A DNA stretch of 64,000 nt from an uncultured Paraprevotella sp. (GTDB taxonomy: Bacteria > Bacteroidota > Bacteroidia > Bacteroidales > Bacteroidaceae): positions 16,439-80,438 of the forward strand of contig CALUIS010000014.1 in NCBI GenBank assembly GCA_944320765.1. Direction: 5' to 3'. This document shows positions 1 through 12,610 of this stretch, in pieces. The position numbers and the translations under genes were made by a program. The first letter of the stretch is position 1, and every line of letters begins with the position of its first letter. The notes beneath the pieces were generated by a model, which had not been told where the DNA came from, searched no databases, and worked only from the letters and a program-made list of their open reading frames with translations.

Positions 1-1
1 C

Positions 2-1726
2 GACTTCCGTCCGGAGTACCGCAACATACGTCCCACTGTCAACCTCATCGGGCCGGCACCGGTCATCGCCCTTACGGCGACGGCCACCGACAAGGTGCGC
101 GGCGACATCAAGAAGAGCCTGGGCATGGTGGATGCGGCCGAGTTCAAGAGTTCCTTCAACCGTCCGAACCTGTACTACGAGGTGCGCAACAAGACGCGGA
201 ACGTGGACAAGGACATCGTGAAGTTCATCAAGCAGCGTCCCGGAAAAAGCGGCATCATCTATGCCCTGAGCCGCAAGAAGGTGGAGGAGCTGGCCGAGAT
301 CCTGCAGGCCAACAACATCAACGCGAGGGCGTATCATGCGGGCATGGATTCCGCCACGCGCTCGCAGACGCAGGACGATTTCATCATGGAACGCATCGAC
401 GTGATCGTGGCGACCATCGCTTTCGGCATGGGCATCGACAAGCCCGACGTGCGCTTCGTGATCCATTACGACATCCCCAAGAGCCTCGAGGGATATTACC
501 AGGAGACGGGGCGTGCCGGGCGCGACGGGGGCGAGGGGCTTTGCATCACCTACTATGCCCACAAGGACCTCCAGAAGCTGGAGAAGTTCATGGAGGGCAA
601 GCCCGTGGCGGAACAGGACATCGGCCGCCAGCTCCTTTCCGAGACGGCGGCGTATGCCGAGTCGTCCGTGTGCCGCCGCAAGTTCCTCCTGCATTATTTC
701 GGCGAGGAGTATCATGAGGAGAATTGTGGAAATTGTGATAACTGTTTACATCCTAAGAAGAAAGTGGAAGCTAAAGACGAGTTGAGAGAGCTGCTGGGCG
801 TGGTCCAGGCAGTGAAGGAGAATTTCAAGGCAGATTATATAATAGATATATTGGTGGGCAAGGAGACCGACGAGGTCATGGCCCACAAGCATGCCGACCT
901 GGAGTGCTTCGGCTGCGGCGACGCGCATGAGCCGCGTTTTTGGGGGGCGGTCATCCGCCAGGCTCTGATTGCCGGCTACCTGGAGAAGGAGATTGAGGAC
1001 TACGGCATCCTGAAGCTGACGGCCCAGGGCCGCAAGTTCATGAAGAAGCCCGTGTCGTTCAAGGTGTCGGAGGACAATGAGTTCGACGAGGACGGGGACG
1101 AGGCGGAAGTGCGTTCCGGCGGGGGGACGGGGGCGGCCGACCCGGCCTTGTTCAGCGCCTTGCTGGATCTGCGGAAGAAGATGTCCAAAAAGCTGGATGT
1201 GCCGCCTTACGTCATTTTCCAGGACCCGTCGCTGGAAGCCATGGCCACGGTCTATCCCGTCACCACCGAGGAGTTGCAGAACATCCCGGGCGTGGGGGCC
1301 GGCAAGGCCAGGCGTTACGGCAAGGAGTTCTGCGAGCTGATCCGGCGGCATTGCGAGGATTATGAGATTGAGCGGCCCGAGGACCTGCGGGTACGCACGG
1401 TGGCCAACAAGTCCAAGCTGAAGGTGAGCATCATCCAGAGCATCGACCGCAAGGTGGCGTTGGATGACATCGCGTCGGCCAAGGGGCTCGACTTCGGCGA
1501 GCTGCTGGACGAGATAGAGGCCATCGTCTATTCCGGCACGAAGCTGAACATCGACTATTTCATCGACGAGGTGATGGACGAGGACCACATGCTCGACATC
1601 TACGACTATTTCCGCGAGTCGGAGACCGACAGCCTGTCCGTGGCCATGGACGAGCTGGGCGGCGACTATTCGGAAGAGGAAATCCGACTGGTGCGCATCA
1701 AGTTCATCTCCGAGATGGCGAACTGA
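2..1726 (+). CDS. recQ: ATP-dependent DNA helicase RecQ (5' end outside window)
   Basis: This is the C-terminal part of a RecQ-family 3'-5' DNA helicase used in recombination and fork repair. The frame is already open at base 2 and begins with 'DFRPEYRNIR', a RecQ helicase segment, so the true start lies upstream and any internal Met/Val is not the start. Visible in order: motif III 'ALTATAT', motif IV 'GIIYALSRKKVE', motifs V-VI 'AFGMGIDKPDVRFVIHYD' and 'QETGRAGRDG', the zinc-binding cysteines of the RQC domain ('CRRKF' and 'CGNCDNC'), a winged-helix stretch, and an HRDC-type domain ('LFSALLDLRKKM' to 'GVGAGKARRYG'). About 100 further residues follow the HRDC. The helicase Walker A part is outside the window. 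Family assignment is firm. Confidence 0.96.
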   Translation, partial: DFRPEYRNIRPTVNLIGPAPVIALTATATDKVRGDIKKSLGMVDAAEFKSSFNRPNLYYEVRNKTRNVDKDIVKFIKQRPGKSGIIYALSRKKVEELAEILQANNINARAYHAGMDSATRSQTQDDFIMERIDVIVATIAFGMGIDKPDVRFVIHYDIPKSLEGYYQETGRAGRDGGEGLCITYYAHKDLQKLEKFMEGKPVAEQDIGRQLLSETAAYAESSVCRRKFLLHYFGEEYHEENCGNCDNCLHPKKKVEAKDELRELLGVVQAVKENFKADYIIDILVGKETDEVMAHKHADLECFGCGDAHEPRFWGAVIRQALIAGYLEKEIEDYGILKLTAQGRKFMKKPVSFKVSEDNEFDEDGDEAEVRSGGGTGAADPALFSALLDLRKKMSKKLDVPPYVIFQDPSLEAMATVYPVTTEELQNIPGVGAGKARRYGKEFCELIRRHCEDYEIERPEDLRVRTVANKSKLKVSIIQSIDRKVALDDIASAKGLDFGELLDEIEAIVYSGTKLNIDYFIDEVMDEDHMLDIYDYFRESETDSLSVAMDELGGDYSEEEIRLVRIKFISEMAN

Positions 1727-1863
1727 AAGAGAAAGAGGGAAGGAGGCTGTGGGGACGTTGGGATGTTTGGCGTTGCAGCCTCTTTCCCGCCTTGTTTTTG
1801 GATTGTTTCGTGAGTTTTTGCTTTTTTTAAGGGAAAAATCGGGCGTTCTTTGTGTTTTTTTAT

Positions 1864-1871
1864 TTACTTTG
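1864..1871 (+). promoter_or_regulatory. Candidate Bacteroidetes -7 box upstream of the large surface protein
   Basis: TTACTTTG differs from the TAnnTTTG consensus at one base. A TTTG at 1849-1852 is too close to be a standard -33 box. Transcription from here would give a leader of about 210 nt before the gene at 2091, containing the small frame at 1934-2062. Confidence 0.4.
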
Positions 1872-1933
1872 CCCGTTGCAAACCAGAAAGGGCGGAATGC
1901 CTTTTCAGTGCGTGAACCTTAAACATAACGAAC

Positions 1934-2062
1934 ATGAAAGAGAGATTTATTCTTCCGGCGGCTCTTGCGGCCGTGGGGAACGCCGGGACGCGTTGCGTCC
2001 GGCGTAAGAGAAAAGTTAGCTTTCAACTGTTTGAAAGCCAGTGTCTTAATAGGGGGGGGTAA
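1934..2062 (+). other. Small leader ORF of 42 codons, status uncertain
   Basis: An ATG frame in the otherwise empty 364-bp gap between recQ and the surface protein. It starts 'MKERFILPAALAAVG', which resembles a short hydrophobic signal start, then turns basic ('CVRRKRK') and ends at a TAA just after an 8-G run. It could be a leader peptide, the relic of an older signal-peptide start, or chance. No strong Shine-Dalgarno sequence is seen. Nothing else is recognisable in 1727-2090. Confidence 0.25.
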
Positions 2063-2090
2063 CCGCCCGCTGCTTAAAAACCTTTGAACT

Positions 2091-5000
2091 ATGAAAAACA
2101 GACTACTCACTTTGATGGCGTTGTGTGCCGCAACTGCCTCGGCCCTGCCGCTTTGGGCCGCTTATCCCGACGACCCCACACTGACGTTTGTGAGCGATGA
2201 CGAACTCGGTTTGGACGAGTTGATGGCCAACCCGGATACGCAGAAGACATTCTACATGTACCACGTGGCTACCGGGAAGTTCCTGAACGACGGTAACTGG
2301 AAGAACGACTGGAACAGCGAGGTGGTCATCGCGGACGACGGTCTGGCCGTGACCCTTTCCTATGGCTTGGACACCCATTTCGGCTACTTGGCTGAGGACG
2401 ATGAGAATTATAACCCGAACATGGGCTTTCGCCTGACGACCTTCGAAGGTCACACGGACGGCAACTTCCATGAGATTTACCTGCTGAATTCCAGCGGCGT
2501 GATGTGCGTGGACCATAACGCGCAGGGCCGTAACATTTGGAAGATCACGAAGCAGGACAACGGCTATTACCGCATTTCCGTGGGCGAGGGGACTCCTGAG
2601 TTCACCGAAATCGGGGAATATGGCGACCGTTGCTGGGCCGTGGAGGAAGGCGACAACGGCGTGAACGGCATCATGGACATGAACGCTGCCGATTACAATA
2701 ACCCGCAGGCCGACTGGCAGTTCGTGGCCGAGGACGTGTATGAGGTGTATAACGCCAAGAAGAACGTGCTGAAGCCGGTTCTTGACGAGGCGGAAGAGGC
2801 AGGCGTGGACTGCAGTGCCGAGAAGGCCCTCTACGACAAGGCCGATGCTACGGCGGAGGAAATCACGGAGGCGGCTGATGCGCTCAAGGCCAAGGTGCTG
2901 GAAGCCAAATATTCTTCCGCTTCTCCCCAGAATCCGGTGGATGTGAGCGACCTGATGGCGAACCCCAAGTTTGATGGCAATGCGAATGGCTGGACCACCG
3001 AGAGGGAAGCCGACCCGACCGGGCAGCAGGACAACTGGCAGTATCAGGGTTCCACGCAGAACACTTCGGACGGCACGACGTTTGCCGGGTTCTGGGAGCG
3101 TTGGAATCCCAATGCGCCCCAGATGGACTGGTCCATCCATCAGAACCTCAACAATATTCCCAACGGTCGTTATAAGCTGACTGCTTATGTATTGACCAAT
3201 AAGAAGGCGGATGAAGGAGGCCCGCAGGGCTTGTATGTCTATGCCACCAGCTTCGTCGCGGAGACGCGGAGCAGCGAGCAGCCTTTGGGTTCGCCTGATG
3301 GGGAGGGCTATGCCTCTCCAATTTCGGTGGAGTTCGATGTGATTAACGGGGCTGTCACGGTGGGCTTCAAGGCGGTGGACTATAATTCCAACTGGGCCGG
3401 CGTGGATAACTTCAAGCTGGAGTTCATGGGGGCCGCCGCAGCCGAGACCACGGCGCGCGACCTGTTGGCGAAAGCCATTGAGGACGCGAATGCCAACCTC
3501 AATACTGTGGGTAAGACTTCCAGAGCAGGAATGACCCGTTTCCAGGAAGTGGTCAACCTGGCCACTCAGGCGCAGCAGAACACGGAGGTTGCGGACGATT
3601 CCCTATTGGCTCTTTCGTACCAGCTTATTGCCGAGTTCGACACCCTGAAGGTGGATGCGGATGCGTATGCGGAGCTGCAGACCATTACAAAGGGTATGCT
3701 GGAAAAGATGTCGGATCCGGAAAGCCCGTATAACGGTATGTTAATAGGCACGGAGTACTTTAACTATTATGGAGAGCTGATGGTGGGATATGACGCCGGG
3801 ACTTTCGATCCGAAGGAAATCGGCGGCGTGCAAGCCAAGGCCGACTCGCTGTACACGGAGACCATTGCGGCGTTGCTGACGAGCGGAAAGACCAACAACG
3901 TGACGGGCATGTTGGCCAACCCGACTTTCGAGAACAACAGCGCGAGCGGATGGTCCGGTACAGGCGCTACAGGCGTGAAAGACGGCATGCTGGAGATGTT
4001 TGGAAAGAACTATGATTTCTATCAGGAGGTCACGGGTATGCCTGCCGGCACGTATGAGATGACCCTTCAGGGATTCCACCGCCCGAGCAATAATGACAAT
4101 TGCCAGACGGCTTGGGGCGTGGAAGGCGACCCGTATTATGAAGTGGAGGCATACGCCTACGTCAATGACGGGTTGGCAGAACTGAACCACTGCTACGACC
4201 ATGTGACAGACACGGTGGTGAACGGTAACGACATCGCCTTGGTTGTCGGTGACGAGAGCATCAGTGGGAAGTATGCGGTGAACAATATCACTTCCGCCTC
4301 GATGGTATTGGCCCATGGGGACTATCCTGTGACGGTTAAAGGTTACGTGGGCAGCGACGGTGTGCTGCGCGTGGGCGTGAAGTTGGAAAACAAACAAGCC
4401 AACAGCTGGTCCGCATTCGGCCATTTCGAAATCAAGTATTTGGGTGCGGCAGATATGAGTGGTGCGAACTCCACGCTGAACGAGCTGATTGGGCTGGCCC
4501 AGACGCTGGCGGCCGGCGATACCTTGGCTACGGCTGACACACGCAAGGCCCTGAACGATGCCGTTACCGCCGCGAATGCCGCTGTCTCCGACACGTTGAC
4601 CGAAGAGACTTACCTGTCGAACACCGAAGCTCTGAACAAAGCCATGGCCAACTTCAACGATGCCATCGCCGCTGCCGCAGCGTTGGAGGCCAAGGCGACC
4701 AACCATGATGCCAAGATGATGGCTTCCGGTGAAAACAGCTACGAGCAGTATGCGGGTACGGAAGGTTATGATGAGCTGGCAGACTTGACGAAAGGAATTT
4801 TGATTGACTATGTGGATCAGATGATGGACTTCGAGTCCGTGGCTCAGATTGAGCAGTTCTCCACGGATTTGGACAAGGCATACAGCAAGATGGTGACGGC
4901 GGACTTCGACGGCACGGGCGCCTCTCTGGAAGATGCTGCGGATGCCACGGTGTTCATCATTAACCCGAGCTTCTCTGTGGAGACGGTTGACGAGGACGGA

Positions 5001-6284
5001 AAGACTACGGAAACCGCTTCTGCCGACGGCTGGACGGCCACGGGTGGTACGGCCACGAGTGCATTGAACTATGAGATTTTCGATGACAGTTGTGAGATTC
5101 GCCAGACGTTGTATAACCTTCCGGCGGGTTCCTACCGCTTGATTTGGAACGGTTTCTACCGTGCGGGAGATTATGATCCTGCTGCCGAGAACCGTGTGGA
5201 GAACGACTTCACGGAACCGCAGAACGCCGAGGTGTTCGTGGACAATGGAGAGAACCACTGGTCGCAGAAGCTGGCATCCATCTTTGATGGCGTGACCAGC
5301 CGTAAATATGACGGGAGTGACGTGGTGCTATCTTCGGACTTGTTTCCTGATAAGGAAGCTCAGATTTACTACGTGATTCCAAATAATGTGGCGGGTGCGC
5401 AAGCCCGTTTCGATGAAGGAATGTATGAGGGCAGTCTGGAGTTCTTTGTGGCCGAAGGCGATGAGCCGACCATCGGCGTGCGCAAGACCGGCCATATTAC
5501 CTATGACTGGACCAGCTTCGACAACTTCCGGCTTGAATATCTCGGCATTCCCGATGCGGCGGATCTGGTGTTGGATGAAACGGAAGCCTACAACGTGACA
5601 GTCGGCGCTTATGCCGATGTGGCAATGAGGCGCACGCTGGATGCCGGCAAGTGGAACACGTTTTGCGTCCCGTTCAACATGACGGCGGAGCAGTTGGCGG
5701 CCAACGGAATCACCCGGGTGGTCGGGCTGGCCGTGGACCCGGCCTCGACGGAGGAGGGTGTCAACCTGGTTTCCACGGACGTGACGGAAGTGAAGGCTGG
5801 CGTGCCCTATCTCGTGCAGGTGGAGCGGGATGTGACGGCCCTCTTCGTGGACGGCGTGTATGTGACCGCCTCCGAACCGGTCGCGCAGATCGTCGGTACG
5901 GTCGGCGACTACACCGTGAAGATGACGGGCAACTATTCCGCGATGACCCTTCCGGCAGGTGCTTATTTCGTCAGCGACAACACGTTCTACGTCATCGGCG
6001 ACGGAGTCACAGTGAACATGAAGGGATTCCGCGCCTACCTCACGCTGACGGATGCCGCAGGCAGGGCGGTTGAGGCCAATATCCGCCTTGTCGGACTCGA
6101 TGGGGGTACGGAAGGTGGCGGCACGACCGCCATCGAAGGCGTGGCCGGCGGAGAGGCCGACACCCCGGTGGACGTGTACACGCTCAGCGGCGTGAAGGTG
6201 AAGGGCGGCGTGAAGGCTTCCGGGGCTTTGGACGGCCTGCAACGCGGCATCTACATCGTGAACGGAAAGAAAATCATCAAGTAA
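2091..6284 (+). CDS. Large secreted modular protein with three CBM-like modules and a probable T9SS C-terminal domain
   Basis: 1397 residues with a signal peptide (residues 1-24, ending 'LPLWAA'). Reading along: a beta-rich region at about 48-215 with a possible beta-trefoil/ricin-like character; three similar beta-sandwich modules at about 284-446, 604-784 and 952-1150. Each module opens with a 'NPxF...GW' motif, has a central 'LPAGxY/NGRYKL' strand, and closes with 'W(A/S)xxDNF(K/R)LE(F/Y)(L/M)G' or a close variant. Helical FIVAR-like linkers at about 215-275, 450-560 and 790-930 separate them. A beta domain ('GKWNTFCVPF', about 1173-1335) and a tail ending 'GIYIVNGKKIIK' follow; the tail resembles Bacteroidales type A sorting domains. 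No catalytic domain is recognised. A surface glycan-binding or adhesive role is inference. Confidence 0.8.
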   Translation: MKNRLLTLMALCAATASALPLWAAYPDDPTLTFVSDDELGLDELMANPDTQKTFYMYHVATGKFLNDGNWKNDWNSEVVIADDGLAVTLSYGLDTHFGYLAEDDENYNPNMGFRLTTFEGHTDGNFHEIYLLNSSGVMCVDHNAQGRNIWKITKQDNGYYRISVGEGTPEFTEIGEYGDRCWAVEEGDNGVNGIMDMNAADYNNPQADWQFVAEDVYEVYNAKKNVLKPVLDEAEEAGVDCSAEKALYDKADATAEEITEAADALKAKVLEAKYSSASPQNPVDVSDLMANPKFDGNANGWTTEREADPTGQQDNWQYQGSTQNTSDGTTFAGFWERWNPNAPQMDWSIHQNLNNIPNGRYKLTAYVLTNKKADEGGPQGLYVYATSFVAETRSSEQPLGSPDGEGYASPISVEFDVINGAVTVGFKAVDYNSNWAGVDNFKLEFMGAAAAETTARDLLAKAIEDANANLNTVGKTSRAGMTRFQEVVNLATQAQQNTEVADDSLLALSYQLIAEFDTLKVDADAYAELQTITKGMLEKMSDPESPYNGMLIGTEYFNYYGELMVGYDAGTFDPKEIGGVQAKADSLYTETIAALLTSGKTNNVTGMLANPTFENNSASGWSGTGATGVKDGMLEMFGKNYDFYQEVTGMPAGTYEMTLQGFHRPSNNDNCQTAWGVEGDPYYEVEAYAYVNDGLAELNHCYDHVTDTVVNGNDIALVVGDESISGKYAVNNITSASMVLAHGDYPVTVKGYVGSDGVLRVGVKLENKQANSWSAFGHFEIKYLGAADMSGANSTLNELIGLAQTLAAGDTLATADTRKALNDAVTAANAAVSDTLTEETYLSNTEALNKAMANFNDAIAAAAALEAKATNHDAKMMASGENSYEQYAGTEGYDELADLTKGILIDYVDQMMDFESVAQIEQFSTDLDKAYSKMVTADFDGTGASLEDAADATVFIINPSFSVETVDEDGKTTETASADGWTATGGTATSALNYEIFDDSCEIRQTLYNLPAGSYRLIWNGFYRAGDYDPAAENRVENDFTEPQNAEVFVDNGENHWSQKLASIFDGVTSRKYDGSDVVLSSDLFPDKEAQIYYVIPNNVAGAQARFDEGMYEGSLEFFVAEGDEPTIGVRKTGHITYDWTSFDNFRLEYLGIPDAADLVLDETEAYNVTVGAYADVAMRRTLDAGKWNTFCVPFNMTAEQLAANGITRVVGLAVDPASTEEGVNLVSTDVTEVKAGVPYLVQVERDVTALFVDGVYVTASEPVAQIVGTVGDYTVKMTGNYSAMTLPAGAYFVSDNTFYVIGDGVTVNMKGFRAYLTLTDAAGRAVEANIRLVGLDGGTEGGGTTAIEGVAGGEADTPVDVYTLSGVKVKGGVKASGALDGLQRGIYIVNGKKIIK

Positions 6285-6308
6285 CCATTAAAAGAATTAC
6301 AAATAGAA

Positions 6309-6494
6309 ATGGAAAAGAAAGTATATGTGTCTCCCGCAGTGGAGATGGTGTGTATGGAGTCTTGTGACAACATTCTGGCCTTGTCTGATGGCATCACAGC
6401 CGAAGATCTCGGCATGGGTTTCGGTGGCGACGATTTCGATGCCGTTGTAATAGACCCCGACATTAACCATGACGGCGGCTGGAATATCTGGTGA
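6309..6494 (+). CDS. Small acidic protein of unknown function (61 aa)
   Basis: Begins 'MEKKVYVSPAVEMV', has a central 'NILALSDG', and ends with an Asp/Gly-rich tail '...DINHDGGWNIW'. It lies 24 bp after the large surface protein and before a strong terminator, so the two are probably co-transcribed. Short 'Y(V/I)xPxxExV...LA' proteins are frequent in Bacteroidales next to surface genes, but I know of no assigned function. The absence of a signal peptide or membrane segment means it should be cytoplasmic unless exported by an unrecognised route. Confidence 0.6.
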   Translation: MEKKVYVSPAVEMVCMESCDNILALSDGITAEDLGMGFGGDDFDAVVIDPDINHDGGWNIW

Positions 6495-6518
6495 TATGGG
6501 AAGTTGAGTCGGATTTGA

Positions 6519-6555
6519 GCGACCGCCCCGTTTGAAAGGGGGCGGTCGCTTTTTT
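6519..6555 (+). terminator. Intrinsic terminator after the surface-protein unit
   Basis: An 11-bp GC-rich stem (GCGACCGCCCC paired with GGGGCGGTCGC) with a short loop, followed by six T. It separates the 6309 gene from guaB. Confidence 0.88.
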
Positions 6556-6592
6556 CCTGAAAAAACATAAAAAAAAGCATCGGATTCGATAA

Positions 6593-9558
<2,966 letters not shown>

Positions 9559-9602
9559 CGCTATCTTCGCAAGGATGTTTCTATAGAATTAAGGAGTAAG
9601 AC

Positions 9603-10982
9603 ATGAATCTTTTCAATAAGCTGTTTGGTGCGTTTGCATTCCTCTTCGGGGGGATGCAAATGCCTTTGTTGGCCCAAAGCCCGAACAACGTGGTGGACGA
9701 AGTCATCTGGGTGGTGGGCGACGAGGCCATCCTGCGTTCCGACGTGGAGGCCGCACGGATGGATTTCGGCGCGAACATCACGGGAAATCCCTATTGTGTC
9801 ATTCCGGAGCAGCTGGCCATCCAGAAGCTGTTCCTCCATCAGGCCCAGCTGGACAGCGTGGAGGTGGATGCCGCCACTGTCAACGCTAACCTGGATGCCC
9901 GCCTGAACGAACTGATCATGCGGGCCGGCTCGAAGGAGAAGCTGGAGGAGTACTACCATAAGACGCTGACCCAGATCCGGGAGATGATGTTCGAGTCACT
10001 GAAGGAACAGTACACCGTGCAGCAGGTGCGGGACAACCTGACGAAGGACATCAAGGTGACGCCGGCCGAGGTGCGGCGTTACTTCAAGGACGTGCCGCAA
10101 GACAGCCTGCCCTGGATTCCGGACCAGATGGAGGTGCAGATTATCACCCAGCAGCCCCGCATTCCCCAAGAGGAAATTGAACGGGTGAAGGAGGAGTTGC
10201 GCGACTACACGGAGCGTATCCAGAGCGGCGAGTCATCCTTTTCCACGTTGGCCATCCTGTATTCCGAGGACCCCGGCACGGCGCGTTACGGCGGCGAGCT
10301 GGACTATGTGGGACGGGCCGAGCTGGACCCGGCTTTCGCCAACGTGGCGTTCAGCCTGACCGACCCGAAGACCATCTCGAAGGTCGTGGAGTCGGAGTAC
10401 GGCTTCCACATCATCCAGTTGGTGGACAAGCGGGGCGACAAGCTTAAGGTGCGTCACATCCTGCGCAAGCCCAAACTGGCCCAGGCGGACATCGATTCCA
10501 CCATGGTGCGCATGGATTCCATCGCGGAGGACCTGCGGGCGAGGAAATACACGCTGGAGGAGGCCGTGCCTTATCTTTCGGACGACAAGGACAGCCGGAA
10601 CAACCGGGGGCTGATGACGAACGTGAAGTACGACCCGACGGCCGGTGCGCAGGTGCGCACTTCCCGTTTTCAGCTGCAGGAGCTGCCCGCCGAGGTGGCC
10701 AAGGTGGTGTCCACGATGAAGACCGGCGAGATTTCCGACCCGTTCATGATGGTGAACTCCAAGGGAAAGGAGGTCTGCGCCGTCGTGAAGCTGAAGACGC
10801 ATATCAAGGCCCACCGTGCGTCCATGTCGGAGGACTTCCAGGTGCTGAAGGACGTGGTGACGGGCAAGCTTCAGGAACAGGAAATCGAACGGTGGATCAG
10901 AGACAAGCAGAAGTCCACTTACATCCGCATCAACGAAGGATGGGGCGACTGTGATTTTGAATATCCCGGATGGATCAAATGA
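9603..10982 (+). CDS. SurA-like periplasmic chaperone / peptidyl-prolyl isomerase
   Basis: 459 residues with a signal peptide (residues 1-25, 'MPLLAQ') and a SurA N-terminal segment: 'NNVVDEVIWVVGDEAILRSDV' matches the conserved 'D.i.avVndevIl.sdv' SurA start. A helical chaperone core is followed by parvulin-type domains at about 180-285 ('ILYSEDPGTARYGGELDYVGR', 'SEYGFHIIQLVDKRGD') and a second, more diverged region ('KVRHILRKPK' onward). It would assist outer-membrane protein assembly in the periplasm. It lies 44 bp after the other PPIase and overlaps the OstA-like gene. Confidence 0.9.
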   Translation: MNLFNKLFGAFAFLFGGMQMPLLAQSPNNVVDEVIWVVGDEAILRSDVEAARMDFGANITGNPYCVIPEQLAIQKLFLHQAQLDSVEVDAATVNANLDARLNELIMRAGSKEKLEEYYHKTLTQIREMMFESLKEQYTVQQVRDNLTKDIKVTPAEVRRYFKDVPQDSLPWIPDQMEVQIITQQPRIPQEEIERVKEELRDYTERIQSGESSFSTLAILYSEDPGTARYGGELDYVGRAELDPAFANVAFSLTDPKTISKVVESEYGFHIIQLVDKRGDKLKVRHILRKPKLAQADIDSTMVRMDSIAEDLRARKYTLEEAVPYLSDDKDSRNNRGLMTNVKYDPTAGAQVRTSRFQLQELPAEVAKVVSTMKTGEISDPFMMVNSKGKEVCAVVKLKTHIKAHRASMSEDFQVLKDVVTGKLQEQEIERWIRDKQKSTYIRINEGWGDCDFEYPGWIK

Positions 10983-12607
10983 GAAAGGGAAAGAAACGCT
11001 ATATCTTTTTTTGCGCGATGTGCCTCGCGGGGCTGTGCGTGGCCGCCGCTGTGCAGGACGGGCAACCCCGTGAGCAGTCGAAGGAGAAGGTCATCCTGTT
11101 GCATACGGACAAGCTCTCCTACGACGAGTTCCGCCATCCCGGCGCCCAGATCCTGACGGGCAATGTGCAGTTCCTGCACGACGGGGTCTACATGTATTGC
11201 GACAGCGCGTGCTTTTACGAGGCCACGAACTCTTTCGACGCCTTTGGACATGTGAGGATGGTGCAGGGCGACACGCTGGACCTGGTGGGCGACATGCTGC
11301 TCTACGATGGTCTGGACCAGTTGGCCCGGGTACGCCACAACGTGGTGCTGACCCATCGCGAGTCCAAGCTCTATACCGACAGTCTCGATTATGACCGGCT
11401 GTACGAGCTGGGCTATTTCTTCGAAGGCGGTCGTCTGGTGGACAAAGACAACGTGCTGACATCCGACTGGGGGCAGTACAGCCCGCCTACGCGGCAGGCC
11501 GTGTTCAACTACAACGTGAAGCTGGAGAACCCGAAGTTCACCCTGATTTCCGACACGTTGAACTACAACACCCGCACCAGCATGGCCGAGATCGTGGGGC
11601 CGTCCAACATTGACAGCGGGGACAACCATATCTATTCCGAATCGGGGTTCTACAACACCCAGACGGAAGAGGCTATCCTGCTGGACCGTTCGATGGTGAC
11701 CAACAAAGGGCGGAAGATGGTGGGCGACAGCTTGTATTACGACAGCCGGAGCGGTGTGGGCGAAGGCTTCGGCAACGCGGTGTACACGGATGAGGTGAAC
11801 AAGAACATGCTGCTGGGCGACTATTGCTACTACAATGACAGCACGGGGTATGCCATGGCCACGGACAGCGCGGTGGCCATCGACTTCTCGCAAAAGGACA
11901 CGATGTACATGCACGCCGACACCTTCAAACTCTATACCTTTTATATGGATACGGACAGCATGTACCGTCAGGTGCGGGGCTATCACAAGGTGCGTTCCTA
12001 CCGTGTGGACGTGCAGTCGGTGTGCGACTCGCTGGTGTTCGACTCGCGCGACAGTTGCATCACGATGTACCGCGACCCCATTGTGTGGAACGGGGGGCAG
12101 CAGGTGCTGGGCGAGGTTATCAAGATTTTCCTGAACGATTCCACCGTTGACTATATCCACGTCATTGACCAGACCCTTTCGGTGGAGCGAATCGACTCGG
12201 TACATTACAACCAGGTGGCAGGCAAGGAGATGACCTCTTACTTCCGCGACGGGGAGATGTACGAGACGTGGGTGAACGGCAATGTCTATGTGGACTATTA
12301 CATGTTCGACGACGACAGCCTGATGATCGGGCTGAACTATACGGAGACTTCGGAACTGAAGCTCTTCATGAAGGACCGCAAGATGGACAAGATCTGGATG
12401 CCGGCCGCCACGGGGACCATCTATCCCGTACTGATGATTCCGCCGGAGAAGCTCTACCTCTCCAACTTCGCGTGGTTCGACTACATCCGGCCGCTCAACA
12501 AGGATGACATCTTCGTGTGGCGGCCCAAGAAGGCGGGGACGGAGCTGAAGGCATCCTATAAATACAAGGCCCCCTTGCAGTCATTGGACAAAATTAAAAA
12601 ACGATAG
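10979..12607 (+). CDS. OstA/LptA-like outer-membrane biogenesis protein
   Basis: About 542 residues. I chose the ATG at 10979, which forms an ATGA overlap with the upstream stop; an in-frame ATG at 10970 adds three residues. A signal or membrane segment occupies residues 7-24. The region from about 40 to 330 shows repeated beta strands of the OstA (LptA/LptD-N) type: 'ILTGNVQFLHDGVYMYCDSACFYEATNSFDAFGHVRM' contains the typical 'GNV...A..Y......F...G.V' pattern, repeated at 'GFYNTQTEEA' and 'FGNAVYTDE'. The second half ('VNGNVYVDYYMFDD', 'RPLNKDDIFVWRP') is specific to Bacteroidetes. A role in LPS transport or envelope assembly is inferred from the fold and neighbours. Confidence 0.82.
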   Translation: MRKGKKRYIFFCAMCLAGLCVAAAVQDGQPREQSKEKVILLHTDKLSYDEFRHPGAQILTGNVQFLHDGVYMYCDSACFYEATNSFDAFGHVRMVQGDTLDLVGDMLLYDGLDQLARVRHNVVLTHRESKLYTDSLDYDRLYELGYFFEGGRLVDKDNVLTSDWGQYSPPTRQAVFNYNVKLENPKFTLISDTLNYNTRTSMAEIVGPSNIDSGDNHIYSESGFYNTQTEEAILLDRSMVTNKGRKMVGDSLYYDSRSGVGEGFGNAVYTDEVNKNMLLGDYCYYNDSTGYAMATDSAVAIDFSQKDTMYMHADTFKLYTFYMDTDSMYRQVRGYHKVRSYRVDVQSVCDSLVFDSRDSCITMYRDPIVWNGGQQVLGEVIKIFLNDSTVDYIHVIDQTLSVERIDSVHYNQVAGKEMTSYFRDGEMYETWVNGNVYVDYYMFDDDSLMIGLNYTETSELKLFMKDRKMDKIWMPAATGTIYPVLMIPPEKLYLSNFAWFDYIRPLNKDDIFVWRPKKAGTELKASYKYKAPLQSLDKIKKR

Positions 12608-12610
12608 GTT

